Assembly: GCA_963835055.1 (NCBI GenBank) | Contig: CAWIDU010000001.1 | Coordinates: 310,001-374,000 of the forward strand | Direction of reading: 5' to 3' | DNA from: CAWIDU01 sp963835055 | GTDB taxonomy: Bacteria; Patescibacteriota; Saccharimonadia; Saccharimonadales; UBA4665 | Length of the DNA: 64,000 nt | Shown here: in pieces, positions 52,051 to 59,592 of the stretch | How positions within the stretch are numbered: the first letter of the stretch is position 1 | How the letters are laid out: each line of letters begins with the position of its first letter | Translations under genes and position numbers: made by a program | The notes under the pieces: model-generated | The model's input: the letters and a program-made list of their open reading frames with translations, nothing else | Told to the model about the DNA's origin: nothing | The model's database searches: none

Positions 52051-53331
52051 ATGGCTGACTTAGAGCATCACAAGAGCGAGGATCAGAGCGACCAACCTGA
52101 CCATCGTAAAATCGGCCAGGAGTTAGATCTGTTCGTGTTTTCCAAACTGGTCGGCTCCGGGTTGCCGTTGTTCACGCCGCGGGGCACGGTTCTGCGTGAT
52201 CAGTTACTAGGTTTTTCCGAGGAGCTACAGCTGGCTAACGGTTTCCAGAAAGTTTTTATACCGCACATCACCAAGCGCGAGCTTTATGAAAAGTCCGGCC
52301 ACTGGGATAAATTTGGCGACGAGCTGTTCCTGGTTAAGAGCCAGGAGACCAGCGACCAGTTTGTGCTGAAGCCGATGAACTGTCCGCATCATATCCAGAT
52401 TTATGACGCCCGGCCGCGCAGCTACAAGGAGTTGCCAATCCGTTACATGGAATCAACTGTCCAATACCGGGATGAGAAGAAAGGCGAGCTGAACGGCCTG
52501 TCGCGGGTGCGCTCTATCTCCATCGATGACGCCCACATCTTCTGCACGCTGGAGCAGATCGAGACCGAATTCACCACCATCATGAACATGATCAAGGAGA
52601 TGTACAGCGTCTTCGGTATGCAGTTCCGGGCGCGGCTATCATTCCGCGACGATGTCAAAGCCGGTTACTTGGGCGATATTAAGGTCTGGGAAAAGGCGCA
52701 AGGGATTCTCGAAGATGTGGCCAAAAAGGTCGGGCTGGAATATGATGTGGCACTTGGCGATGCGGCCTTTTACGGCCCCAAAATTGACATTATGGTGACC
52801 GATTCTCTGGGCCGCGAATGGCAGTGCGCCACCGAGCAGCTGGATTTCGTGATGCCAGAGCGGTTTGGACTGACCTATATCGACGCTGATGGCAAAGAGC
52901 AGCAGCCGGTGATGATTCATAAGGCCTTGCTGGGCTCGTTCGAGCGCTTCCTGAGCGTTTATATCGAGCACACCGGCGGCCATTTCCCGGTCTGGTTGGC
53001 ACCGGAGCAGATTCGCTTAAGCACAATTAATCAAGAAGAGAAGACCGTAAATTTTGCGAATAGAATCGTCGAGCAGGGACAGAAGCTCGGTTTGCGGCTG
53101 ACTGTCGATGATTCCAACGAGTCGGTCGGCAAGAAAATCCGGAATGCCGAGCTGGTGAAAGTACCTTATGTGGTGGTCATCGGTGAGCGGGAAATGGCCA
53201 ACAGCGAAGTCACACCGCGCATTCGGCAAGATATGAATGTCCAAGCCGGCGACCGGGCAATTGGCGTTGAGCAGTTCTTGAAAACCGTCGCCCACGAAGC
53301 CAAGAGCCGAATCACCAAGTCATCTTTATAG
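52051..53331 (+). CDS. thrS: Threonyl-tRNA synthetase lacking TGS and editing domains
   Basis: The 426-residue class II synthetase contains only the catalytic and anticodon-binding domains; the usual bacterial enzyme has ~640. It starts near the point where the catalytic domain begins (DHRKIGQELDLFVFSKLVG). Motif 2 (RYMESTVQYRDEKKGELNG), zinc Cys in LKPMNCPHH, the zinc-binding His in VMIHKALLGSFERF and motif 3 are present. The C-terminal HGTP anticodon domain shows PEQIRLSTINQEE and NAELVKVPYVVVIGERE. Without the N2 domain it cannot clear Ser-tRNA-Thr itself. Own promoter directly upstream. Confidence 0.93.
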   Translation: MADLEHHKSEDQSDQPDHRKIGQELDLFVFSKLVGSGLPLFTPRGTVLRDQLLGFSEELQLANGFQKVFIPHITKRELYEKSGHWDKFGDELFLVKSQETSDQFVLKPMNCPHHIQIYDARPRSYKELPIRYMESTVQYRDEKKGELNGLSRVRSISIDDAHIFCTLEQIETEFTTIMNMIKEMYSVFGMQFRARLSFRDDVKAGYLGDIKVWEKAQGILEDVAKKVGLEYDVALGDAAFYGPKIDIMVTDSLGREWQCATEQLDFVMPERFGLTYIDADGKEQQPVMIHKALLGSFERFLSVYIEHTGGHFPVWLAPEQIRLSTINQEEKTVNFANRIVEQGQKLGLRLTVDDSNESVGKKIRNAELVKVPYVVVIGEREMANSEVTPRIRQDMNVQAGDRAIGVEQFLKTVAHEAKSRITKSSL

Positions 53332-53356
53332 TGCTCAAGGTTAAGCTGTCTACCGA

Positions 53357-53365
53357 TGTTATAAT
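53357..53365 (+). promoter_or_regulatory. Extended -10 promoter, HAD gene
   Basis: TGTTATAAT with 6 bases to the ATG at 53372; a leaderless message is expected. Confidence 0.6.
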
Positions 53366-53371
53366 GCGGTT

Positions 53372-53965
53372 ATGAGTCGAGAAACAATTGCCGTTGATAT
53401 TGACGACGTGCTAGCTGACCACGCCACGGCTTTTGCCGAATTCAGTAACCGAAACTACGGAACAAATATTAGTCGAGCAACATATACCGAACACTGGGAC
53501 CGGCTATGGCAGATTGATGATTGGGACGAAATCTTAAGCCGGGCTGAGCAGTTTCACACTCCTGAGGGCATCGGTAGCTATTTGCTTATTGAGGGGGCTC
53601 AAGAAACTTTGACTCGACTGGCGGCCAAATATACCCTGGCAATAGTAACAGCGCGACCCAGGAAAGCTATTGGTGTAACGCATGACTGGTTAGGGCAGCA
53701 TTTCCAGGGAGTATTTAAAGAAGTACACTTCGTACCTATTTGGGAGCCAAACAACACGGTGTCTAAAGCAGACATTTGCCAACAGATTAACGCTAACTAC
53801 CTTATTGACGATGCAGTGCGGCACTGTAATCTAGCTGCCGAAAGCGGCATACAGGCTATGCTATTCGGTGGTTTTGCTTGGCACGATGCAGAAGAAATAA
53901 ATCCTTTAGTAACAAAGGTCAAAGATTGGCCAGCGGTGCAGGAATATTTCGATGCGCGAAGTTGA
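53372..53965 (+). CDS. HAD-family 5'-nucleotidase-like hydrolase
   Basis: The 197-residue protein has HAD motif I VDIDDVLADH, motif II TLAIVTARPRKA and motif III NANYLIDDAVRHCNLA. This is the pattern of 5'(3')-deoxyribonucleotidase (NT5C)-like proteins. The small helical cap (RATYTEHWDRLWQIDDWDE) fits that group. Substrate is inferred as a nucleoside monophosphate. It overlaps the following ATL gene by 14 bases, suggesting coupling. Confidence 0.82.
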   Translation: MSRETIAVDIDDVLADHATAFAEFSNRNYGTNISRATYTEHWDRLWQIDDWDEILSRAEQFHTPEGIGSYLLIEGAQETLTRLAAKYTLAIVTARPRKAIGVTHDWLGQHFQGVFKEVHFVPIWEPNNTVSKADICQQINANYLIDDAVRHCNLAAESGIQAMLFGGFAWHDAEEINPLVTKVKDWPAVQEYFDARS

Positions 53966-54272
53966 AGCTGGCTTTCGTAAACGGGTGGAAGCCCTGGTGG
54001 CCCAAATTCCCAGAGGCCGAGTAATGACTTATGGTCAGCTGGCGGCACTCTGCGGCAATGCCCGGGCGGCGCGGATCGTCGGCGGCATCGCGCATTTCGG
54101 TGATCCTGATCTGCCGTGGCAGAGGGTGGTTAATAAACAAGGTGGTTTGGCGTCTGGTTATCCGGGCGGCCGGGCCGGCCACAAACAAGTCTTGGAGGCT
54201 GAAGGCGTCGTAGTCTCAGATGATTATCAAGTCGACGTGAAGGCATTACTGTGGTGGCCGCCGGCAAATTGA
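53952..54272 (+). CDS. Alkyltransferase-like protein (ATL), MGMT DNA-binding fold
   Basis: The 106-residue protein has the MGMT C-terminal DNA-binding domain: FRKRVEALVAQIPRGRVMTYG, QLAALCGNARAARIVGGI and a Gly-rich end (GGLASGYPGGRAGHKQVLEAEG). The active-site PCHR is replaced by PWQRV, so it cannot accept an alkyl group. Such ATL proteins bind O6-alkylguanine and hand it to nucleotide excision repair. It overlaps its neighbours on both sides (14 and 22 bases), within a HAD-ATL-miaA cluster. Confidence 0.88.
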   Translation: MREVEAGFRKRVEALVAQIPRGRVMTYGQLAALCGNARAARIVGGIAHFGDPDLPWQRVVNKQGGLASGYPGGRAGHKQVLEAEGVVVSDDYQVDVKALLWWPPAN

Positions 54273-54988
54273 TTGTTATCGTTGGCGAGACGGCGTCGGG
54301 GAAGTCGGCGTTAGCGCTGAGGCTGGCGCAGCAGTTTAATGGTGAAATTATTTGCGCCGACAGCCAAACCTTGCGGCGCGGTGTTGATATCGGCACGGCT
54401 AAACCAAGCGCCGGGGAGCGAAAGTTGGTGCCGCATCATCTGTTAGATGTAATTGGTCCGGAAGAGAAATTCTCGGCTGGCCGGTTTCAGGAGCTGGCCA
54501 ATCAAGCCATTAAAGATATTTCAGATCGGGGAAAGTTACCAATTATGGTCGGCGGTACCGGGCTGTATGTCGACAGCGTGGTTTACGATTATCAATTTGG
54601 CGTCGTCGGTGAGCCTGACCGGCAGGCCTTGAGGCCTAATACTTTAATATTTGGATTGAAAGTTGAGAGGGAAGAGTTAAGCCAACGCATTACGGTTCGG
54701 GTTGATACGATGCTGAAAGCCGGGTTGGAAAATGAAGTTCAGCACTTGGCCAATAAATACGGCTGGTCAGCTGAAGCCTTGCGGGGCGTCGGTTATGCGC
54801 AGTGGAAAGGCTATTTTGACGGTCAACAAAACTTGGCTGAAACGCAGCTGGCGATTATCAAAGCCACTCGCGATTTAGCCAAGCGCCAACGCACCTGGTT
54901 CAGGCGTAACAAAAGTATTCATTGGCTTACCGCCCCTGTTGAATGGCCAGAAATTGTTGCTATCACTACAACATTTCTAAATGACTGA
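54251..54988 (+). CDS. miaA: tRNA dimethylallyltransferase MiaA, short form
   Basis: MiaA adds dimethylallyl to A37 of tRNAs reading UNN codons. It shows P-loop VGETASGKSALALRLAQ, ICADSQTLRRGVDIGTAK, VPHHLLDVIGPEEKFSAGRF and MVGGTGLYVDSVVYDY. At 245 aa it is ~55-60 shorter than usual. The helical insertion that normally follows the Y..GL segment is reduced to a few residues (GVVGEPDRQALRPNTLIFGL). GTG start 54251, inside the end of the ATL gene. Activity is likely but should not be assumed. Confidence 0.9.
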   Translation: MVAAGKLIVIVGETASGKSALALRLAQQFNGEIICADSQTLRRGVDIGTAKPSAGERKLVPHHLLDVIGPEEKFSAGRFQELANQAIKDISDRGKLPIMVGGTGLYVDSVVYDYQFGVVGEPDRQALRPNTLIFGLKVEREELSQRITVRVDTMLKAGLENEVQHLANKYGWSAEALRGVGYAQWKGYFDGQQNLAETQLAIIKATRDLAKRQRTWFRRNKSIHWLTAPVEWPEIVAITTTFLND

Positions 54989-55024
54989 GTTCTATATCGC
55001 ACTATAATTTGCTACAATGAATTT

Positions 55025-55636
55025 ATGGTTGAGCAACTCTTTGGGTCCAAGACGCGGGTCAAGCTACTGCAGCTGTTTTATAGCAATCCCAACCGCTCAT
55101 TCTTCGTTCGCGAGATCACACGCAAGATCGACGAGCAGATTAATTCGGTTCGCCGTGAGCTCAGCAATCTCTTGAGTATCGGCATTATCACCTCTGATAA
55201 CAATAATAATAAACTGTATTACGAGGTTAATCAGAAGTATGAATTCTACCAACCGTTGCAGCAAATCTTCGGCGGTAAGGGTAAGGCACCGGCCAAGGCA
55301 CCAGTCGCGGCGGCAGCCGCTGATGAGAAAGTGGTCACAGCCGATCTCAAAGCCGTGGGCCACATCGACTTGGCGGTCTACACCGGCCAGTTCACCCGTG
55401 ACGATTCGTCAGGTGTCGATTTCCTAGTGGTCGGCGAGGTCAATCCCAATGCTTTGCAGAAGTACGTCAACGACCTCGAGGCCCGAGAGAACAAGAGTAT
55501 TCGCTACACCTTGATGAGCCTGCCGGACTTCCAATACCGTCAGCAGATCCGCGACCGCTTCGCTGTGGCCATCGCCCGGTCTAAGAAACAGGTCCTGGTC
55601 GACGAACATAATTTATTAGCCGAGACGGAGGAGTAA
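55025..55636 (+). CDS. Winged-helix transcriptional regulator with C-terminal nucleotidyltransferase-like domain
   Basis: The 203-residue protein has an N-terminal wHTH (~1-80: FGSKTRVKLLQLFYSNPNRS, REITRKIDEQINSVRRELS). An Ala/Pro/Lys linker (~88-105) joins a C-terminal domain (GHIDLAVYTGQFTRDDSSGV, FLVVGEVNPNALQKYVNDLE), which has the outline of a minimal nucleotidyltransferase fold without clear catalytic Asp pairs. TATAAT at 55003-55008. The GTG of the following hydrolase gene lies 5 bases after its stop. Target unknown. Confidence 0.75.
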   Translation: MVEQLFGSKTRVKLLQLFYSNPNRSFFVREITRKIDEQINSVRRELSNLLSIGIITSDNNNNKLYYEVNQKYEFYQPLQQIFGGKGKAPAKAPVAAAAADEKVVTADLKAVGHIDLAVYTGQFTRDDSSGVDFLVVGEVNPNALQKYVNDLEARENKSIRYTLMSLPDFQYRQQIRDRFAVAIARSKKQVLVDEHNLLAETEE

Positions 55637-55641
55637 GCCAG

Positions 55642-56265
55642 GTGGAGCTGCAATTTCATGGGGCTAATTGTGTCAGTCTGGCCTACAAAGGCACCCGCTT
55701 GGTGGTCGATGACAATTTGGCCGAGCTAGGCGGCAAGAGCGCCCTCAAGGCCGATGACGCAGCCTTATTTACCGGTCAGCACAGCGCTCCCACAGCCGCC
55801 CGACTGGTTTTCGATGGCCCGGGCGAGTATGAGGTGGCCGACATCTCGATCATTGGCGTAGCCGCTCGTGCACACACTGACGAACCCAAGCAGCAGCAAG
55901 CCACACTGTTCAAACTAATCGCTGGTGACCAGAACGTCCTGATTACTGGCCATATTTACCCGGAATTAAACGACACCCAGCTAGAGAAAATTGGACAGGT
56001 CGATATCATGATCGTGCCTGTTGGCGGCCACGGCTACACCGTGGATGCCGCCGGCGCTCTGAAGCTGATAAAAGAAATCGAGCCTAAGCTGGTTATCCCG
56101 ACTTATTACGCCGACAAAGCTTTGAAATTCCCGGTACCAGCGGCCGAGCTAGCCGACGCCCTCCAGGAATTAGCCATGGAGCCCAAGGAAACGGTCGCCA
56201 AGCTGCGCCTCAAGCCCGGCGAGCTAAGCGACGTTACCCAGCTGATTGTTCTAGAGAAATCTTAA
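55642..56265 (+). CDS. UlaG-like metallo-hydrolase of the MBL fold
   Basis: The 207-residue protein starts at GTG 55642. It has MELQFHGANCVSLAYKGTRL, FDGPGEYEVADISIIGVAA (the family GPGEYE signature), DIMIVPVGGHGYTVDAAGA and LVIPTYYADKA near the end. This is the PF13483-type beta-lactamase-like family. The canonical HxHxDH is not present (TGQHSAPTA instead), so metal use may be altered. It overlaps convergent rpmB by 4 bases. Paired with the winged-helix gene upstream. Confidence 0.82.
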   Translation: MELQFHGANCVSLAYKGTRLVVDDNLAELGGKSALKADDAALFTGQHSAPTAARLVFDGPGEYEVADISIIGVAARAHTDEPKQQQATLFKLIAGDQNVLITGHIYPELNDTQLEKIGQVDIMIVPVGGHGYTVDAAGALKLIKEIEPKLVIPTYYADKALKFPVPAAELADALQELAMEPKETVAKLRLKPGELSDVTQLIVLEKS

Positions 56266-56471
56266 GACTTAGTTTCGACAGGGTTGAGCAGGCCCTTTTT
56301 CTTGAGAGTGCGGATGGCCTGGGTGCTCAGCTTCATCTGGATTTTTTTGCCGTCGATGACGACGGTTTTGGCCTGTAAATTGGGTTTCCAAACTTTTTTG
56401 GTATGGCGCTGGCTGAAGCTAACATTGCTGCCGTATTGCTTGCCTTTGCCGGTGAGATCACACTTTTGCAT
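56262..56471 (-). CDS. rpmB: Ribosomal protein bL28
   Basis: Large-subunit protein of 69 aa. The start MQKCDLTGKGKQYGSNVSFS and QRHTKKVWKPNLQAKTVVI are diagnostic. The end has STQAIRTLKKKGLLNPVE. Only one Cys remains of the zinc ribbon found in some homologues. Minus strand, convergent with the MBL gene. Confidence 0.95.
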   Translation of the reverse strand: MQKCDLTGKGKQYGSNVSFSQRHTKKVWKPNLQAKTVVIDGKKIQMKLSTQAIRTLKKKGLLNPVETKS

Positions 56472-56560
56472 TGGAAATCCTTAAGTTCAAGGTGTTATTG
56501 TAGCGTATCCATATCTGTAAGTCAATAATTCCCAGGGGTATATTAATGAAAGAACAGGGG

Positions 56561-56569
56561 TGGTATAAT
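56561..56569 (+). promoter_or_regulatory. Extended -10 promoter, zinc-ribbon gene
   Basis: TGGTATAAT, 9 bases before the ATG at 56579; leader of two or three bases at most. Confidence 0.55.
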
Positions 56570-56578
56570 AGAGCGATT

Positions 56579-56926
56579 ATGTCTTTTAAGCCAGAGCGCA
56601 AACAATCGTCAGGCGAAGAACCTCTAGACCTGTGTAACTGCACACAGTGTACCTCTAAGCTCGTGCAACCGATTGACTGGTCACTAGTCGGCAAAACTCA
56701 TTGGCTCCTTGAGAGGGAGTGTCCTAGTTGCGGCGATAGGACGAAAGGTGTTTTTAGCCAAGAGGCAGTTGATCGCTACGATGGCGAACTCGAGCAAGGC
56801 GTGGAGGATTTGCGAAAGACCCTTCGTAGGGTAACGCGTTCCGTTATGGAGAGTGAATTGGAGCAGTTCACCGTCGCGCTGGCGGTTGATGCGATTTTGC
56901 CCGAAGACTTCGGCATGGTGGGTTAG
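56579..56926 (+). CDS. Zinc-ribbon protein of actinobacterial type, 115 aa
   Basis: Two Cys pairs (LCNCTQCTS and CPSCGDRT) form a zinc ribbon. They are followed by GVFSQEAVDRYDGELEQGVE and a helical end with LEQFTVALAVDAILPEDFGM. As I recall it, this pattern (WxLxxxCPxC ... GVFSQ ... DxELxxG ... ALxxDAILPEDF) is typical of uncharacterised proteins of Actinobacteria. That would fit transfer from a host lineage. Start chosen by the promoter; an upstream ATG (56546) precedes the -10. Confidence 0.65.
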   Translation: MSFKPERKQSSGEEPLDLCNCTQCTSKLVQPIDWSLVGKTHWLLERECPSCGDRTKGVFSQEAVDRYDGELEQGVEDLRKTLRRVTRSVMESELEQFTVALAVDAILPEDFGMVG

Positions 56927-56939
56927 GACCAGGCTCGGC

Positions 56940-57551
56940 ATGTTCAATAACCTGACCGGCACCGATCTCGTCTATATCCTGATCAGCATGATCGTCTCGC
57001 TGTCGATCCACGAGGCCATTCACGCTTATGCCGCCCATGCTCTGGGCGACACGACGGCCGAAGATAGCGGCCGCCTCAGCCTCAATCCGCTAAGGCACAT
57101 TGATCCGCTGACGACCGTGGCCCTGCCGATTGTGACTTTGTTGCTCTTCCACGTGCCATTCCTGGCCGCCAAGCCAGTGCCCTTCAATCCCAACCGGGTG
57201 AAATACCATGAATTCGGCGGTGCTCTGGTGGCTGCCGCTGGACCTCTGTCAAACATCGCCTTGGCCTTCCTGGGCGCCTTGCTGGCGCACGCCACCAATA
57301 GCCAAACGCTGTTTAACTTTCTCGACGTCTTCGTAATTCTAAACGTCGCCATTTTCCTGTTTAACATCTTGCCGATCCCGCCGCTGGACGGCTCGCGCGT
57401 GCTGTATGCTTTCGCGCCGGAGCCGGTGCAAAATTTCATGAACCAGATCGAGCCTTACGGGCTGTTCATCGTCATTGCCCTGGTGCTGACCGGCCTGCTT
57501 ACGCCGCTGCTAGTAAATCTCAACAACGATATCCTGAATATCCTACCGTAG
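56940..57551 (+). CDS. Site-2-protease family (M50) membrane metalloprotease
   Basis: The 203-residue protein has five or six helices. Zinc motif HEAIH is in SLSIHEAIHAYAAHALGD, and the second active-site region is NILPIPPLDGSRVLYAF (NPxPPLDG type). The GRLSLNPLRHIDPL segment is typical of the rhomboid-like M50B subgroup of small S2P proteins. It probably cleaves membrane-embedded helices; substrate unknown. ATG 56940 lies 13 bases after the upstream stop. Last gene before the structured RNA and tRNA-Pro. Confidence 0.9.
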   Translation: MFNNLTGTDLVYILISMIVSLSIHEAIHAYAAHALGDTTAEDSGRLSLNPLRHIDPLTTVALPIVTLLLFHVPFLAAKPVPFNPNRVKYHEFGGALVAAAGPLSNIALAFLGALLAHATNSQTLFNFLDVFVILNVAIFLFNILPIPPLDGSRVLYAFAPEPVQNFMNQIEPYGLFIVIALVLTGLLTPLLVNLNNDILNILP

Positions 57552-57553
57552 GT

Positions 57554-57559
57554 TATAAT
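57554..57559 (+). promoter_or_regulatory. -10 element of the structured RNA
   Basis: TATAAT ending 6 bases before the first paired base (57566) of the RNA below, the same spacing as at rnpB. Confidence 0.6.
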
Positions 57560-57565
57560 TAGAGC

Positions 57566-57711
57566 AGTCGGGTAGGCTGTTACAGCCCTCGCCGGGCGAA
57601 TGATTATCTGATACTAATCATTAGGGAGCCCAACATTTGGACCTGGCCGTGGCCCGTCCGTGCGGGCACCCACCTGGCATAAAGACAGGTGATCAAACTC
57701 GGTACCCGACT
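57566..57711 (+). ncRNA. Structured RNA, possibly 6S-like
   Basis: The ends pair perfectly over 9 bases: AGTCGGGTA (57566-57574) with TACCCGACT (57703-57711). Inside are hairpins GGCTG/CAGCC (57575-57587), AATGATTA/TAATCATT (57599-57622), GCCCG/CGGGC (57652-57667) and CACCTG/CAGGTG (57671-57691). TATAAT stands just upstream and no coding frame fits. A closed outer stem plus a small hairpin in the 3' strand (CACCCACCTG...CAGGTG) recalls 6S RNA, which binds RNA polymerase. The length (~146) is at the short end for 6S. Identity unproven; a new RNA class is possible. Confidence 0.6.
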
Positions 57712-57740
57712 CCATTTCAGATCCATAATGTGGGCATTAA

Positions 57741-57816
57741 CGGGGTGTAGCGCAGTTGGTAGCGCGTACGGCTGGGGGCCGTGAGGTCGCAGGTTCAAGT
57801 CCTGTCACCCCGACCA
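57741..57816 (+). tRNA. tRNA-Pro (GGG)
   Basis: Acceptor CGGGGTG/CACCCCG, D-arm AGCGCAGTTGGTAGCGC, anticodon arm TACGG-CTGGGGG-CCGTG (GGG), T-arm GCAGGTTCAAGTCCTGT, and encoded CCA. The last 22 bases also encode the C-terminus of the serine recombinase on the other strand. Confidence 0.95.
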
Positions 57817-59384
57817 TTTAGGATTTTCTTAGTTTTTAGCAGTGTTGCGTACGGCTCTCGTATCTGTAAATCGACCACTTTTTCTTCGTCTACAGTGAGG
57901 TTCAAGAATAACATCCTGCAAATCCGGTCTTTCGCGATTGGATCGGCCGCTTCCAGTTTAGAACCCGCTAGTTTCGACAGGTTCAAGAACTGGGTAATGT
58001 TCAGGTTATTGCCCTCAATACCGCTTATTTCTTTCTTCAGTCTACTGATCTTATTTTCAAGTTCTTCTTGTTGATTTTCTAGATCGGTAATGCGTTTATT
58101 GTTTGCCTTCCAAATAGAGCTGTCTTGCGGGTAGCGAACTATCTTTAAGCTGATGTCGTTGATGTCTCGGCGAACTGCTTTAAGCGCACCCTCGGAGCTG
58201 TGCAGCTTGTACTTTAGAGTGTCGCGCTTGCGATCATTTATATCTGTTAGGTCGGTCGCATAGTACCTGTAATCGTCTTCAGTAAAGTTCAGGCCATCTT
58301 TAAGAAACTCGTAGATATGATTGAACACTACTTTGCCTCGGATGGACTTTTTAACGCGTGCGCAGTCTTGGGTGTTGCAGCGATAGTTTAGGTAGCGTGT
58401 GCCTTTCGAGCCACGCGAAGCACCAACGTACATTGGCTTCTCGCAGAATGAACACATCACCATGTTACGCAGTGGATAGAAGGTTTTAACGCCATCAGTC
58501 TTTATAGCTTTACGTCGCGAGCCTGATAGGGCTTGTACGGCCTGCCAGTCTTCTTCGGTAACAGCTGGTGTGAAGTCATAGCCTGGCACGTCGCGCAGGT
58601 CTACAGTTTTACCTTTCTGCAATAGCACACCGTAATAGAATGGGTCTCTAAAGATATCTGTAAGCCTGCGCCAGTCCATCGTGATTTCTTCGCCAGCACG
58701 CTTTGCCTTAGAGCCTTTAATAACGCGCGCATAGCCGTTCTCGTTCATATAGTCGGCAATGTCGCGATAGTTTTGATGCTTCTTGCGCATCTGCCAGGCT
58801 TCGCACATCAGTTCAAAGTTCTTTCCATCTGGTTCGTAAGTACCGCCTTCAGTACGGATATAGCCTGGCTTGGGTGTACCAGATGATTTGCCTTCGGCAA
58901 GGTTGTGGCGCACGCCACGCGTTACTTTTTGCGAGAGGTCATCTGAGTAGTGTTTTGACAATACAAAGGCCATGCCAAGCAGCATCTTGCCGTTGGCATC
59001 ATTGGTAAAGTAGTGCGTTACGAAACGGAGGTCTTGTAAGACACCTTCGTCGATCATGTCGATAATCTCGCCACCTTCACGCATGTTTCGGGCAAGTCGG
59101 TCGGGGTGCCATGCGAGAATACCGTCGTACTTACCGGCACGAACATCCTTTAACATCTGCTTAAAGATCGGTCGATTGTTAGGTGTTTTTGCAGATTTTG
59201 TTTCGCGTAAGTATGGTTTTACTAGGGTAATGCCGCGACTTCGTGCGAGCGCTTCACACTCTGCAATCTGGTCATCAACAGAACGGAGTTGCTTGCTCTC
59301 ATCCTCTGTGGATTTACGCGCGTACAGCACATAACGGAGTTTGCTGTAGTCTACTGGCTTAAACTGTTCGTCATCGTCGTACAT
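57795..59384 (-). CDS. Large serine recombinase (integrase)
   Basis: The 529-residue protein has a resolvase catalytic domain with nucleophile Ser25 in VLYARKSTEDE and the conserved RLARNMREGGEI. A recombinase domain follows (MRKKHQNYRDIADYMNENGY, DIFRDPFYYGVLLQKGK). Next come a zinc ribbon (MCSFCEKPMYVG ... CNTQDC) and a long coiled coil (~400-470, ITDLENQQEELENKISRLKK). It integrates and, with a directionality factor, excises the element. ATG 59384 is preferred to an upstream Met at 59459 because the latter lies deep inside the upstream gene. The C-terminal KILNGRGDRT is encoded by tRNA-Pro. Confidence 0.94.
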   Translation of the reverse strand: MYDDDEQFKPVDYSKLRYVLYARKSTEDESKQLRSVDDQIAECEALARSRGITLVKPYLRETKSAKTPNNRPIFKQMLKDVRAGKYDGILAWHPDRLARNMREGGEIIDMIDEGVLQDLRFVTHYFTNDANGKMLLGMAFVLSKHYSDDLSQKVTRGVRHNLAEGKSSGTPKPGYIRTEGGTYEPDGKNFELMCEAWQMRKKHQNYRDIADYMNENGYARVIKGSKAKRAGEEITMDWRRLTDIFRDPFYYGVLLQKGKTVDLRDVPGYDFTPAVTEEDWQAVQALSGSRRKAIKTDGVKTFYPLRNMVMCSFCEKPMYVGASRGSKGTRYLNYRCNTQDCARVKKSIRGKVVFNHIYEFLKDGLNFTEDDYRYYATDLTDINDRKRDTLKYKLHSSEGALKAVRRDINDISLKIVRYPQDSSIWKANNKRITDLENQQEELENKISRLKKEISGIEGNNLNITQFLNLSKLAGSKLEAADPIAKDRICRMLFLNLTVDEEKVVDLQIREPYATLLKTKKILNGRGDRT

Positions 59385-59592
59385 GGCTAAGTTCTTTTTG
59401 GTTTTTGTCTGGGCGCATATTATACAGAATGATGTAGCGATTTTTGTAATCTGTTGCAAGGCATGTTTCGCAGTCTTTTGGGTTGGGTGCTATAACACCA
59501 CCTAAAGGATTGGGGATCATCCAGTGAATGTGGTGGTCGTCTTGTGAACTTCGCTTACGCTCAAGCTCTCTGATGCGGCTTTCAATGCTCAT
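59371..59592 (-). CDS. Small element protein, 73 aa
   Basis: MSIESRIRELERKRSSQDDH starts with a charged helix. The rest has a CETCLATDYKNRYI segment with one CxxC. It overlaps the upstream gene by ATGA and the recombinase start by 14 bases, so all three are translated as a unit. It could help the recombinase (e.g. as directionality factor), but nothing in the sequence proves this. Confidence 0.6.
   Translation of the reverse strand: MSIESRIRELERKRSSQDDHHIHWMIPNPLGGVIAPNPKDCETCLATDYKNRYIILYNMRPDKNQKELSHVRR

Noticed and set aside
53372..54988. Overlaps of HAD, ATL and miaA as frameshift artefacts
   Set aside because: Each protein is complete in its own frame with a proper start and end, so the overlaps are genuine coupling.
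56579..56926. Upstream ATG at 56546 as start
   Set aside because: The -10 box at 56561-56569 lies after it, so that ATG would not be transcribed.
57566..57711. SRP RNA or tmRNA
   Set aside because: No GGAA-tetraloop/SRP domain consensus and no tRNA-like ends with a tag-peptide frame.
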